Part shown: positions 35,197 to 43,043 of the stretch, one piece after another
How the letters are laid out: each line of letters begins with the position of its first letter
Numbering within the stretch: the stretch's first letter is position 1
Assembly: GCF_020297485.1 (NCBI RefSeq)
Contig: NZ_JAIWZC010000001.1
Location: 3,534,001 to 3,598,000, forward strand
Direction: 5' to 3'
Source: Enterocloster clostridioformis
Lineage (GTDB): Bacteria > Bacillota > Clostridia > Lachnospirales > Lachnospiraceae
Length of the DNA: 64,000 nucleotides
Made by a program: the position numbers and the translations under genes
The notes under the pieces: model-generated
The model's input: only the letters and a program-made list of their open reading frames with translations
Told to the model about the DNA's origin: nothing
The model's database searches: none

Positions 35197-35733
35197 TCAT
35201 TCTTTAAGCCAATTTAATATATGATATTTCTCCGCTAGTGTAATTATAAATAATCCTACTAAAATTCCAGCTATTTGTAACATAAAATCATCAATATCAA
35301 TCACATAATTGGGAAAGCCAGTAATCAAATTAATAAGCAACTGAATAGGTTCAATAAATATACCTGCTAAAATACTAATAATGCTGATTTTCTTTACAGA
35401 TGCTCTCAAAATAATATAAATCAATATTGGTATAGGCATTGTTAATACTATATGTCCGGCTATACTTATAAATCCCAAATTTTTCAATGTTTTAAATGGG
35501 ATAGTTTGTAAAGTCAGCCATGGGCTAATACTATCAATGCTTTTTCTTATAACTGTTGGAGAAAAATATATACCAATTAAAAAAACACAGTAGAAAGCAG
35601 TCAGAATATAACCTATCATATAAAAAGTGGATTCGTTTTTTTTAACGAAAGAGTATATTCCAAGTATGCCTAGAACAATAAATAACATTATAAATATCTT
35701 TAAGTCAGGAATCTGTCTTATATATGTCCACAT
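35197..35733 (-). CDS. VanZ-like membrane protein
   Basis: 178 residues, five to six hydrophobic helices, AT-rich. The order GIYFSPTVIRKSI, a long helix with GHIVLTMPIPILIYI, then SILAGIFIEPIQLLINLITG and DIDDFMLQIAGILVG matches the VanZ/YwnJ family, in which VanZ itself gives low-level teicoplanin resistance. It is last in the BlaI/M56 operon. A role in cell-envelope protection is inference. Confidence 0.75.
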   Translation of the reverse strand: MWTYIRQIPDLKIFIMLFIVLGILGIYSFVKKNESTFYMIGYILTAFYCVFLIGIYFSPTVIRKSIDSISPWLTLQTIPFKTLKNLGFISIAGHIVLTMPIPILIYIILRASVKKISIISILAGIFIEPIQLLINLITGFPNYVIDIDDFMLQIAGILVGLFIITLAEKYHILNWLKE

Positions 35734-35840
35734 AATTACCTTCCTCGTCTTTATAAAAAGGGATACAGGTATCTTCCACCTGCATCCCTAAAAATATCAC
35801 CTTTCTGTTATTCAGGCTTTGCAATGTATATTACAACTTC

Positions 35841-36358
35841 TTAGAAGTTATAGCTAATATTTAACGTTCCTGTCACACGGTAGCCAGTAGCTTCTATTAA
35901 TCTTAAATAAATTCGATATGTTCCACTTCCATCTCCAGTAAGTGTTACAGACCCTCCATCTTTTGCGGATACGTAAGCATAATCAGTAGCAGACCATTTA
36001 TTTGTCACTGCTGATTTTTTTCCAGTCCTATATATAAATCTGAATCATCGCCCCCTGGATATCCATAGCTCTCTATCCATACATTAATATCAAAAGTAGG
36101 TGTATCTGAAACTACCCAGTTTTGCTTCGTATAAATCCCACCGGTCATATCAAAGTCACCTCGATATGTACCGCTTCCTCTTACATCGGCGTTAATAATT
36201 ATCGCCTCATAATTTGGATTGCTGTCATCAACAAAATCAAGATGTCTCCCATCGGTGGGGACCATCTGAACTGAAAAAGTATCTGCATATGCACTTATAG
36301 GTAAACAAACCATTAAAAATATTGAAATAAAAATCGAAAATATCTTTTTTATGAACAT
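35841..36358 (-). pseudogene. Secreted protein with a one-base frameshift in a poly-A tract
   Basis: The first frame gives a signal peptide (SIFISIFLMVCLPISAYA) and a mature part to DLYIGLEKNQQ, stopping at 36005. One extra A in the A7 run near 36025 would continue in frame to a stop at 35841, giving 172 residues ending YRVTGTLNISYNF. That C-terminus resembles the end of the adjacent M56 protein (SGTYRIYL/SGSYKIFL, VTGTL/ITGSI). It may be a real mutation, phase variation or a sequencing slip. Function unknown. Confidence 0.7.
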
Positions 36359-36483
36359 AACTTATCCTCCTTCCACATTTTTAATAGACACTGCTCTATT
36401 TGTAATTCCCCATTGGAATCCACCTCTTTTCTCTAGCCGCTACCTCAGGAAACATACTTTCAATGGCATTATATTGAGACTGT

Positions 36484-37902
36484 TTATTTTAATATAGTTA
36501 TGCTTCCGGTAATATGTATACTCTTTGACGTAGTACCCTCCAAGAATATTTTATAGCTTCCAGATTGCTCAATTGAAAATGTATGGTCAATCCATCCATT
36601 AGAAGTCTGAACATATATTCTCTTGCCTTTGGAATCCTCAAGTCCCGCCTTAAAACTGTCAGAACTACTATCTGATTGTAGTATAAAAGCCACTTTATTA
36701 CCTGAGGTCAAAGAAAGACTATCTCCATACTTCACATTTTTTCCATCAATTGTTATATCAATTGTCGTTACTCCCCTTGGATTTATTTGTATCGGGTATT
36801 CTATTACATCTTCCGAATAGTGAAATTCCGTCTTCTCAGATAATTCTGTAGATTCCTGCTGGACTTCAACTTCCGTAATCCAAAGTTTCTTTACCACTAA
36901 ATCCTGTAAATTTGACATACCCCAAGAAGCAGCAAACACTGTAAGGGGACACATCAAAACCATTGACATTACCAACACAGCAAATGATATTCTCTTTGTT
37001 TTTTCAGTCTTTTTCATGATATTTCTGATTCTCCTTTCCAAACCGTTTACCGTATGGCCGGTAAGCGACACCGTAGTTAAACCAAGCTCTTTTTCCTGTA
37101 TTTGTAAAATTAGTTCCGCATACATAGTATGTCTTTTGATGGGCTGGCGATTAAGTACTTTCTCATCACAGGCCATTTCATTTACTTCAACAAAATAATC
37201 TGATAGTCTGTAAATAAGCGGATTAAACCAATGCAGAGCGCATAAAATAAATACAAGTCTGCGAAAAAAATAATCCTGATTTTTGCAGTGAACCAACTCA
37301 TGCTTTAACAGCAACCCCCATTCTTCCTGCGTGTAGTTATTCTCCGGCAAGAAAATTTTCTGTTCAAATATTCCTGTCATAAAAGGAGACTGAATTATTT
37401 CATTCGATAATAACAACACCGGACCCTTCAGACCTAATTCATTCATTGCCTCTCTTTTTGTCTCTAATAGAAGTTTATCCTGAGTATACTTACTGCATTT
37501 TTCTAGTTTTTTGAGAATCCTTCTGTCATTTGCATATTTGAAGATACCATAATAGATAAATCCTAAAAACCAGGCGAGAAAAAGCAACAGAGATATCCAG
37601 TGATTTCCCCAAGGTGTTCCGTAGCTAATTGAACTTTTGTGAATGGTATCCATATAAAGCAAATCATCACTGACCAAATAAATTCTTTCCCCAAAAACGA
37701 ATTTATACAAAATTACACCAGCCAATACCGGCATACCAAAGGCACTGAATACTAGAACCATTTTAAAAAACAAACTTAAATGCTCCATGTCCATTCTTCT
37801 TTCCAGATGTTTTCCGGAAAGGGATATAACCGATATTAAAATATTCAATGAGACAAATAGCGTTACTAACAGTGCCAAAATGTCACTTATCTTCCAGCTC
37901 AT
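36484..37902 (-). CDS. BlaR1-type M56 membrane metallopeptidase (sensor/transducer)
   Basis: 472 residues. Four N-terminal helices surround a cytoplasmic zinc-protease domain with HELVH (residues 201-205) and NEMACDEKVL. A last helix (about 305-325) leads to an outer domain of about 145 residues. That domain is not a penicillin-binding fold: it is a short beta-rich module ending in SGSYKIFLEGTTSKSIHITG. In BlaR1 systems ligand binding activates the protease to remove BlaI. It overlaps blaI by 20 bases. The signal is unlikely to be a beta-lactam and is unknown. Confidence 0.88.
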   Translation of the reverse strand: MSWKISDILALLVTLFVSLNILISVISLSGKHLERRMDMEHLSLFFKMVLVFSAFGMPVLAGVILYKFVFGERIYLVSDDLLYMDTIHKSSISYGTPWGNHWISLLLFLAWFLGFIYYGIFKYANDRRILKKLEKCSKYTQDKLLLETKREAMNELGLKGPVLLLSNEIIQSPFMTGIFEQKIFLPENNYTQEEWGLLLKHELVHCKNQDYFFRRLVFILCALHWFNPLIYRLSDYFVEVNEMACDEKVLNRQPIKRHTMYAELILQIQEKELGLTTVSLTGHTVNGLERRIRNIMKKTEKTKRISFAVLVMSMVLMCPLTVFAASWGMSNLQDLVVKKLWITEVEVQQESTELSEKTEFHYSEDVIEYPIQINPRGVTTIDITIDGKNVKYGDSLSLTSGNKVAFILQSDSSSDSFKAGLEDSKGKRIYVQTSNGWIDHTFSIEQSGSYKIFLEGTTSKSIHITGSITILK

Positions 37903-38296
37903 CTTCCAGCTCCTTTAAAAGATTTCTGGTTTTTTCTATCTGTGCTTTTGACAATGTCTTCCCACAGAAGGCAGCAACTAGGCGTTCAAAAGAAGTATTA
38001 CCCAATACCCCCTCAATCTGTTGGCGAAGTAATGCCTGCTCATATTCTTCCTGTGTGACTAAAACCGTATAGAAATGATGGAGTCCACTTTGCTTTTTAT
38101 CAACGTAGCCCTTTTCAGAAAGATGATACAAAATCGTACTTTTTGTACCTCTTGCTTGTGGAAATGCCTGATAGATTTCCTCACTACTGACACCTTCTGG
38201 ATGTTTCCAAATAAATTTCATAAATTCAAACTCTGTAGCAGAAAGTTTTTTCTTTCCACCCAGATAATTTAAAGGTGCTTCAGCAGGTCTTGCCAT
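37883..38296 (-). CDS. BlaI/MecI-family repressor
   Basis: 137 residues. Winged helix (KKKLSATEFEFMKFIWKHPE, SSEEIYQAFPQARGTKSTIL, HLSEKGYVDKKQSGLHHFYT) and a C-terminal dimerisation helix region with GNTSFERLVAAFCG, all as in BlaI/MecI/CopY. The ATG at 38296 follows AAAGGAGG. It precedes the M56 protease and lies behind a promoter with a perfect palindrome, so it likely represses its own operon and the lipoprotein gene at 39893. Confidence 0.92.
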   Translation of the reverse strand: MARPAEAPLNYLGGKKKLSATEFEFMKFIWKHPEGVSSEEIYQAFPQARGTKSTILYHLSEKGYVDKKQSGLHHFYTVLVTQEEYEQALLRQQIEGVLGNTSFERLVAAFCGKTLSKAQIEKTRNLLKELEDELEDK

Positions 38297-38324
38297 AAAT
38301 ACCCCTCCTTTCTGTATATTTGTT

Positions 38325-38370
38325 AATATAATTATATTTATATAATACCATATATTTGTGTTTTTGTTAA
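38325..38370 (-). promoter_or_regulatory. Promoter and palindromic operator of the blaI-M56 operon
   Basis: On the minus strand: TTAACA (38370-38365), 17-base spacer, TATTAT (38347-38342), then the perfect palindrome AATATAATTATATT (38338-38325) just after the -10. An almost identical block with the same palindrome precedes the lipoprotein gene at 41045-41089, which points to a shared repressor, most simply BlaI. Confidence 0.7.
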
Positions 38371-38592
38371 TACATAATCTGTTCATAATATTAAAAATCT
38401 TTGGACTGCATATTAATCCATTAATCTTATCTCTTTTGTGATTCCATACTTTTATAGTAATATGAAGACGAAAAAGGGGAGAAGCCTTTAGATAAGGAAT
38501 CTCGATGTTTCAGCGGCAAAAGCTAATGTACTAATCATATATCAAACGTCTGCAAAACTGTTTTTATACTTTTACAAATGTCTTATTCCTCA

Positions 38593-38636
38593 AAAAAATT
38601 ATTCCGTAAAAGTATACTTTTACGGAATAATTTTTT
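38593..38636. terminator. Bidirectional terminator, perfect 44-base palindrome
   Basis: A 22-bp arm with no mismatch and no loop (A6 at one end, T6 at the other, centre GTATAC). It lies 29 bases after the stop of the 223-aa secreted protein and separates it from the blaI operon. The remaining sequence to 38296 shows only the blaI promoter. Confidence 0.85.
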
Positions 38637-38664
38637 GGTGGATAGTGCTTCTTCTATAACCTAT

Positions 38665-39336
38665 TTAATCATCCACACTGCCAGACCCATGCAGAAATTC
38701 ATTCCTAGGGAAATTTTCAGTAGCCAATTTAATATACATTGAATTACCAGGAATAGTAAAGTTTGCCCCACCCTTCACATCATCTGCATATCCCCGGAAA
38801 CTCCCTACAGCATTTCCGTCAGACATTACAGTCAGAATATAACTATAATTATCATTGGTGCCTGTAGACTGGCTCTTAGAATAATAAACGTCAGACTGGG
38901 AATCTACCCATACAGTACTATGAACATTCCAGTAAGCGCTTGGGGTAGTGCCACTTGTCTGGATATTGTAGTAGAAACTGCCTGTAGAGCTAATCCCCTC
39001 TATTATACCTGTATTGGGATATATTCTTGCTAAATCGGGTTCGGATTCAGAACTATTTGCTATTGTCCTGGCCATTATTCTATCCTGTTTTACCCCTTCT
39101 ACCGCTTCTGCTTCACTATGGTAAATAGAACCATTTATCAGTTCACCATTTTCATAGTTACCATCCAAAAGATAATCATCCTCGGATAACGTCTCTGCAT
39201 TTCCCCGTGTTTCAACCTCGTACTGAACGGCTGGAAGGCTATCCAACAGTGATACTTCCTCTGCCATTGAGCTAAAAGATAATGCTGAGGTTGTCGATAA
39301 TACCAAAATTAATGCTAGAATTTTTTTTGATTTCAT
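38665..39336 (-). CDS. Secreted protein of unknown function
   Basis: 223 residues, signal peptide (MKSKKILALILVLSTTSALS to about SMA), mature protein rich in Ser/Asp/Tyr with no Cys. An N-terminal pro-like acidic region to about residue 90 precedes a beta-rich domain (SSTGSFYYNIQTSGTTPSAY, then VYYSKSQSTGTNDNYSYILT). The end GGANFTIPGNSMYIKL is weakly like the ends of the frameshifted secreted protein and the M56 outer domain. Not recognised as a known family. AT-rich cargo of element Y. Confidence 0.7.
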   Translation of the reverse strand: MKSKKILALILVLSTTSALSFSSMAEEVSLLDSLPAVQYEVETRGNAETLSEDDYLLDGNYENGELINGSIYHSEAEAVEGVKQDRIMARTIANSSESEPDLARIYPNTGIIEGISSTGSFYYNIQTSGTTPSAYWNVHSTVWVDSQSDVYYSKSQSTGTNDNYSYILTVMSDGNAVGSFRGYADDVKGGANFTIPGNSMYIKLATENFPRNEFLHGSGSVDD

Positions 39337-39892
39337 AATATTCCCCTTTCTTAATATGGTTCAAAATGACTTAACGTTAAGATTAACTCTATTATTCTAC
39401 CAAAAAGGATATAATCAATATATACTTTTATATTTCCAATCAATTCTATATTTATTTTCTACAGATTATCCAATACTTATTTTCCCGCCAATTTTATTTG
39501 ACCATTGGCAGCACCTCCTTTACTTTAACGCTAAAGTGTGTTTCATTGACCCTGTCCAAAAATGTGATGACACATATTATACTTTATGTAGAAATCATAT
39601 AAAAAAATTCTTTCTTTTCACTTGAATGTGTAATATCGCAGGCGGAAGAAACAACATTTTATATTTTCAACTACTCTTCTGATTTAACCGTGGTATATTC
39701 GTGGTAAAATGAGTGTTTTTCTATACCTCAGAATATTTGAAAGTATAGTATTTATTCGGATAATCGGAAATCAGACATAAAATTTAATTGGAAAAAATAC
39801 ACATTCTATGCAACGGTATACTGTTATTATAAATATTTCTTTCCCTTTTCATCCAATGGTTATAAACCATAAAAATGACCAAACAGATTGAT
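39337..39892. other. AT-rich intergenic region without a gene
   Basis: Two related dyads occur, CTTAACGTTAAG (39370-39381, perfect) and ACTTTAACGCTAAAGT (39522-39537), possibly operators for the secreted-protein gene. Between them on the minus strand a strong AAAGGAGG site leads to ATG GTC AAA TAA, a three-codon reading frame, so any original gene here is gone. Confidence 0.4.
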
Positions 39893-40984
39893 TCAACTCC
39901 ACCACTCCTCATTAGGAACTGTATCATTCCAAAAACCTTCTACATACCAACTATTTGTCAAGTCTTTTTTTAAGTATATATATTTTTCATTTATACCTTG
40001 AAGCAAACCGCTATTTGGTGATGAATCAGAGGATATGATATATACTTTAAAACAGGCTTTATCATTCGTAGTCTTTATTTCTTCACTACTTGCAGTTAAT
40101 TGCAGAGCATTCCACTCTTTTTGTAATTCTTCCGAATATTCTATACCTTCAGATAATGCACAAATACCGGCATATTCACCATAATTTATCATAGTACAAT
40201 AAGAGAATATTAACGATGAGGCCGACTCTGCCCCCTCATTAACGAATTGTTCATAAAAAAAATCGTCTTGTCTTGAAAGTTCCGGCATAGTACAATTCTT
40301 GTCGCTGAATAGTACCCACTCCTTGTCGTCTCTAATATATGATATTCCTGTAATTTTTTCATTTCTAACATTCAATATGCCATAACTCCCGTCAGCAAAT
40401 AAAACTGATTTTTTACTACAACGATACGGCTTTACAGATAGTTGCTCAGGTGGGATGTCTTTTGTTAAAACAAAGTCTTCAAATATGTCTTTTTCAGAAA
40501 TATCGTTTGTTAAGTTTAAGTTTCTGGATATACGGTCATATTCATATAGAAGCTCAGAGGATGCAGACCATATCCATATAGTGTCAGCATTTGGACTGAC
40601 TGATATCTTACAGGAAGAATCATTACTAAAATCATATCCTAATGCCTGTAAGTCAATACTATCCTCTATTTCACCAGTGGTCAGATTATAAATAAATAAC
40701 CCAAAATAATCATGCATTATAATAATGTTGTCATCCGCAAAGTCTAAAACCGGCATATCGGTTGCAATCTTTGTATTTACAGACCACTTGGCAGGAGTGG
40801 CCTGCATATTAAAACTTGGCGGTGATTCTGATGTATGTACCTCAGTTTTTCCCGTACTATTTATTGCTGCCGCTATTTGCTCCTGTTTAAGTTTTCCAGA
40901 GTTTGAACATCCAACAACAATCGTACTGAAAGCCAATGGTATAATTGTAAAAGTTACAAATCTTGGCATTTTTGTAATAAACAA
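39893..40984 (-). CDS. Lipoprotein of unknown function in the BlaI regulon
   Basis: 363 residues with lipobox VVGC (Cys26). The mature part from about residue 75 looks like a beta-propeller-like sensor chain (DFADDNIIIMHDYFGLFIYN, ISVSPNADTIWIWSASSELL) and ends with a 90-residue domain finishing WNDTVPNEEWW. The start is a TTG at 40984 with GGAGGAG six bases before it. The promoter shares the BlaI-type palindrome. Exposed on the outer membrane face; role unknown. Confidence 0.75.
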   Translation of the reverse strand: MFITKMPRFVTFTIIPLAFSTIVVGCSNSGKLKQEQIAAAINSTGKTEVHTSESPPSFNMQATPAKWSVNTKIATDMPVLDFADDNIIIMHDYFGLFIYNLTTGEIEDSIDLQALGYDFSNDSSCKISVSPNADTIWIWSASSELLYEYDRISRNLNLTNDISEKDIFEDFVLTKDIPPEQLSVKPYRCSKKSVLFADGSYGILNVRNEKITGISYIRDDKEWVLFSDKNCTMPELSRQDDFFYEQFVNEGAESASSLIFSYCTMINYGEYAGICALSEGIEYSEELQKEWNALQLTASSEEIKTTNDKACFKVYIISSDSSPNSGLLQGINEKYIYLKKDLTNSWYVEGFWNDTVPNEEWWS

Positions 40985-41044
40985 TCAAATCTCCTCCTTG
41001 TATTAAACTCCATCAATAATGATAGAAATATAATATATTTAAAT

Positions 41045-41089
41045 AATATAATTATATTTGTATAATACCACATATTTTGCTATTGTCAA
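41045..41089 (-). promoter_or_regulatory. Second copy of the BlaI-type promoter/operator
   Basis: TTGACA (41089-41084), 16-base spacer, TATTAT (41067-41062), then AATATAATTATATT (41058-41045). Spacing to the palindrome matches the blaI promoter, and about 25 of the surrounding bases are shared. It drives the lipoprotein gene. Confidence 0.7.
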
Positions 41090-41114
41090 TATTTAATCAT
41101 TTATCAGCCTTGAC

Positions 41115-42023
41115 TTATTTAACAATCTTCCAATTCTCCCCATTCTTCTCTAGAACAAGGTCAAACTGTGATATCTGTGTTGTCATAGTCTGATTATCCA
41201 GATATTTCACCGCAAGGGAAGCTGTCACCTGATTCCCTTTTCGGTTGTAAACCGGATTCACCAGTTCCGAGAAGATATATTCTTTCCCCACAGGTTTCAG
41301 CACGCCCTCATTCACATAATAGGTCAGCTCCTTTGCGGTTGCCGTAGGGTACAGCTTGAAAAAGGTAGTGAGAAATTCGTTGATTTCCTCCGTAGTGATG
41401 GAATCCACCGTACCGTCACTTTGTACTGCTTTTGGAGTGTAGCCGGATTTTACGGGAACGCTGGTGATGGTAGGATTCTGAACAATCGTCAGGTTTCCAG
41501 AGCCATCCACATAGACTGTCACCTGATAAGCGGAACGGACGGTTTTACTGGATTCCCCCTCTGTGATACGCTGTTCTACCGTATAGGTCACTTGATAATG
41601 CTGCTCCTTTTCTTCTATGATTTCCCATATCTGAAAGTCAGTCAGGGCAGACGATACGGGGATGTCCTTTCGGACGGTATCTACATTCAGGGCTTGCAGT
41701 TCTCCGGTGAGATACCCTTTTAAAGCATTTGTCCGGTTATCAATGGAAGCGGCGGACTGTTCCCATGAATAGTAGACTTCTGCGAAATTCTCCACAAAGT
41801 TTTCTATCTTGTGGGTGTCAATGATTTTTTCCTCAATCACTTTGGTTTCATGGACAGTGTGGATGTCTATCGCCGTGAAATTCTTATAGACGGCAAACAG
41901 GAAACTCACCGCCAGAAGCACCCACAGGGCAATCACGGTTTTTTTGTGGGTATTGACTTTGTAAACTTTCAGCTTCTTTTCTTTCTGCTTTTTCTGGTTT
42001 TCCTCTTTTCTAATCTGAATCAT
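41115..42023 (-). CDS. Conjugative transfer protein, Tn916 Orf13/TcpC family
   Basis: 302 residues: a Lys-rich cytoplasmic start (EENQKKQKEKKLK), one transmembrane helix (about 29-46) and two NTF2-like extracellular domains. This is the TcpC/Orf13 bitopic protein of the Gram-positive type IV secretion channel. RBS AAAGGATG. It is the last transfer gene before the cargo module. Confidence 0.88.
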   Translation of the reverse strand: MIQIRKEENQKKQKEKKLKVYKVNTHKKTVIALWVLLAVSFLFAVYKNFTAIDIHTVHETKVIEEKIIDTHKIENFVENFAEVYYSWEQSAASIDNRTNALKGYLTGELQALNVDTVRKDIPVSSALTDFQIWEIIEEKEQHYQVTYTVEQRITEGESSKTVRSAYQVTVYVDGSGNLTIVQNPTITSVPVKSGYTPKAVQSDGTVDSITTEEINEFLTTFFKLYPTATAKELTYYVNEGVLKPVGKEYIFSELVNPVYNRKGNQVTASLAVKYLDNQTMTTQISQFDLVLEKNGENWKIVK

Positions 42024-42038
42024 ATCGGTTCATCCTTT

Positions 42039-43043
42039 CTATTGTTTGATTCGTCCGGCTCCGGCAAGGTGCTGTTGCCAGTAGGAGCCTGTCAGGTCTG
42101 CATAACCAATGGGATTTCCGGCATGGTACATCCGGTTATTTCCCACATATAGCCCCACATGGGTGATATAGGTTCCGGCGTTATAGGTGGAGTGGAAAAA
42201 GACCAAATCCCCTGCTTTTGCTTCGGACAGAGGGATGTGCTGTGTTACATTGTACTGTTCCTGTGCTGTCCGTGGCAGGGCGATTCCTGCCTTGCCATAG
42301 CACCACTGCACCAGTCCCGAACAGTCAAAGGAAGTGGAGGGGGAATCGCCCCCGTACACATACGTCCAGCCCTCATATTTTAAGGCTTCCTCCATGATAG
42401 CCTGCACCGTTTCATCATCAAACTGTGCCACGGTCAGGTATTGCGATACTAAAAGGACGTAAAACATATTTCCGTAGGAATACCGCCAGCCCCCGTTTTT
42501 TTCTACGGCAACAGGGTTGGTGTAGGTGACTTTCTTTCCGCCGGATTTGTCCCTTGCGAAGCTCTCTGCCAGTTCAAAGGTGTACTTTTTTCCGTGTCCT
42601 GCCACATAGTCTAGGAAACCGCCACCGTAATTGTAGGACTGAATCACACTGTTTAAGTCGCAGCCCTTTGTTTCTGCCGCTGCGAGCAGTTCCGAGAAAT
42701 ATTTGCAGCCCTGTTTGATGGATTCCTCTGTGCTAAGGGAGTTCGGGGGAAGCCCCAGAGATTCCGAGGACTGCATAACGTCTTCCAGTGTGCCGCCGGA
42801 TTCCACCTGAATGATGGCGAGCAGCACATTTAAGTATTCCTCTATGCCATATTCCCTTGCATACTTTTCCAGCATAGGTTTATGAGCGAGGACTTCCTGT
42901 GACACGCTCATACCCCCATAGATAAGGTTTCCGCCGCTTCCGCCGTCTTCCTCATCCGAGAAGACAATCACCACCAAAAGGAGCAGGGAAAACATCATCA
43001 CGAACACGCCGGAACAGGCGAAGAAAAGGTGTCTTAACTTCAT
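42039..43043 (-). CDS. Bifunctional lysozyme/NlpC-P60 cell-wall hydrolase (Tn916 Orf14)
   Basis: 334 residues. After a signal/anchor helix (about 5-27) comes a lysozyme-like domain (IIQVESGGTLEDVMQSSESL) and a C-terminal NlpC/P60 peptidase with catalytic Cys in TSFDCSGLVQWCYG and His in THVGLYVGNNRM. It opens the wall for the transfer apparatus. The ATG at 43043 overlaps the orf15 stop (ATGA). Confidence 0.93.
   Translation of the reverse strand: MKLRHLFFACSGVFVMMFSLLLLVVIVFSDEEDGGSGGNLIYGGMSVSQEVLAHKPMLEKYAREYGIEEYLNVLLAIIQVESGGTLEDVMQSSESLGLPPNSLSTEESIKQGCKYFSELLAAAETKGCDLNSVIQSYNYGGGFLDYVAGHGKKYTFELAESFARDKSGGKKVTYTNPVAVEKNGGWRYSYGNMFYVLLVSQYLTVAQFDDETVQAIMEEALKYEGWTYVYGGDSPSTSFDCSGLVQWCYGKAGIALPRTAQEQYNVTQHIPLSEAKAGDLVFFHSTYNAGTYITHVGLYVGNNRMYHAGNPIGYADLTGSYWQQHLAGAGRIKQ

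Noticed and set aside
34942..41114. tet(M) or another classical resistance gene in the Tn916 cargo slot
   Set aside because: No ribosomal-protection GTPase motifs are present; the slot holds the BlaI/M56/VanZ-like module instead.
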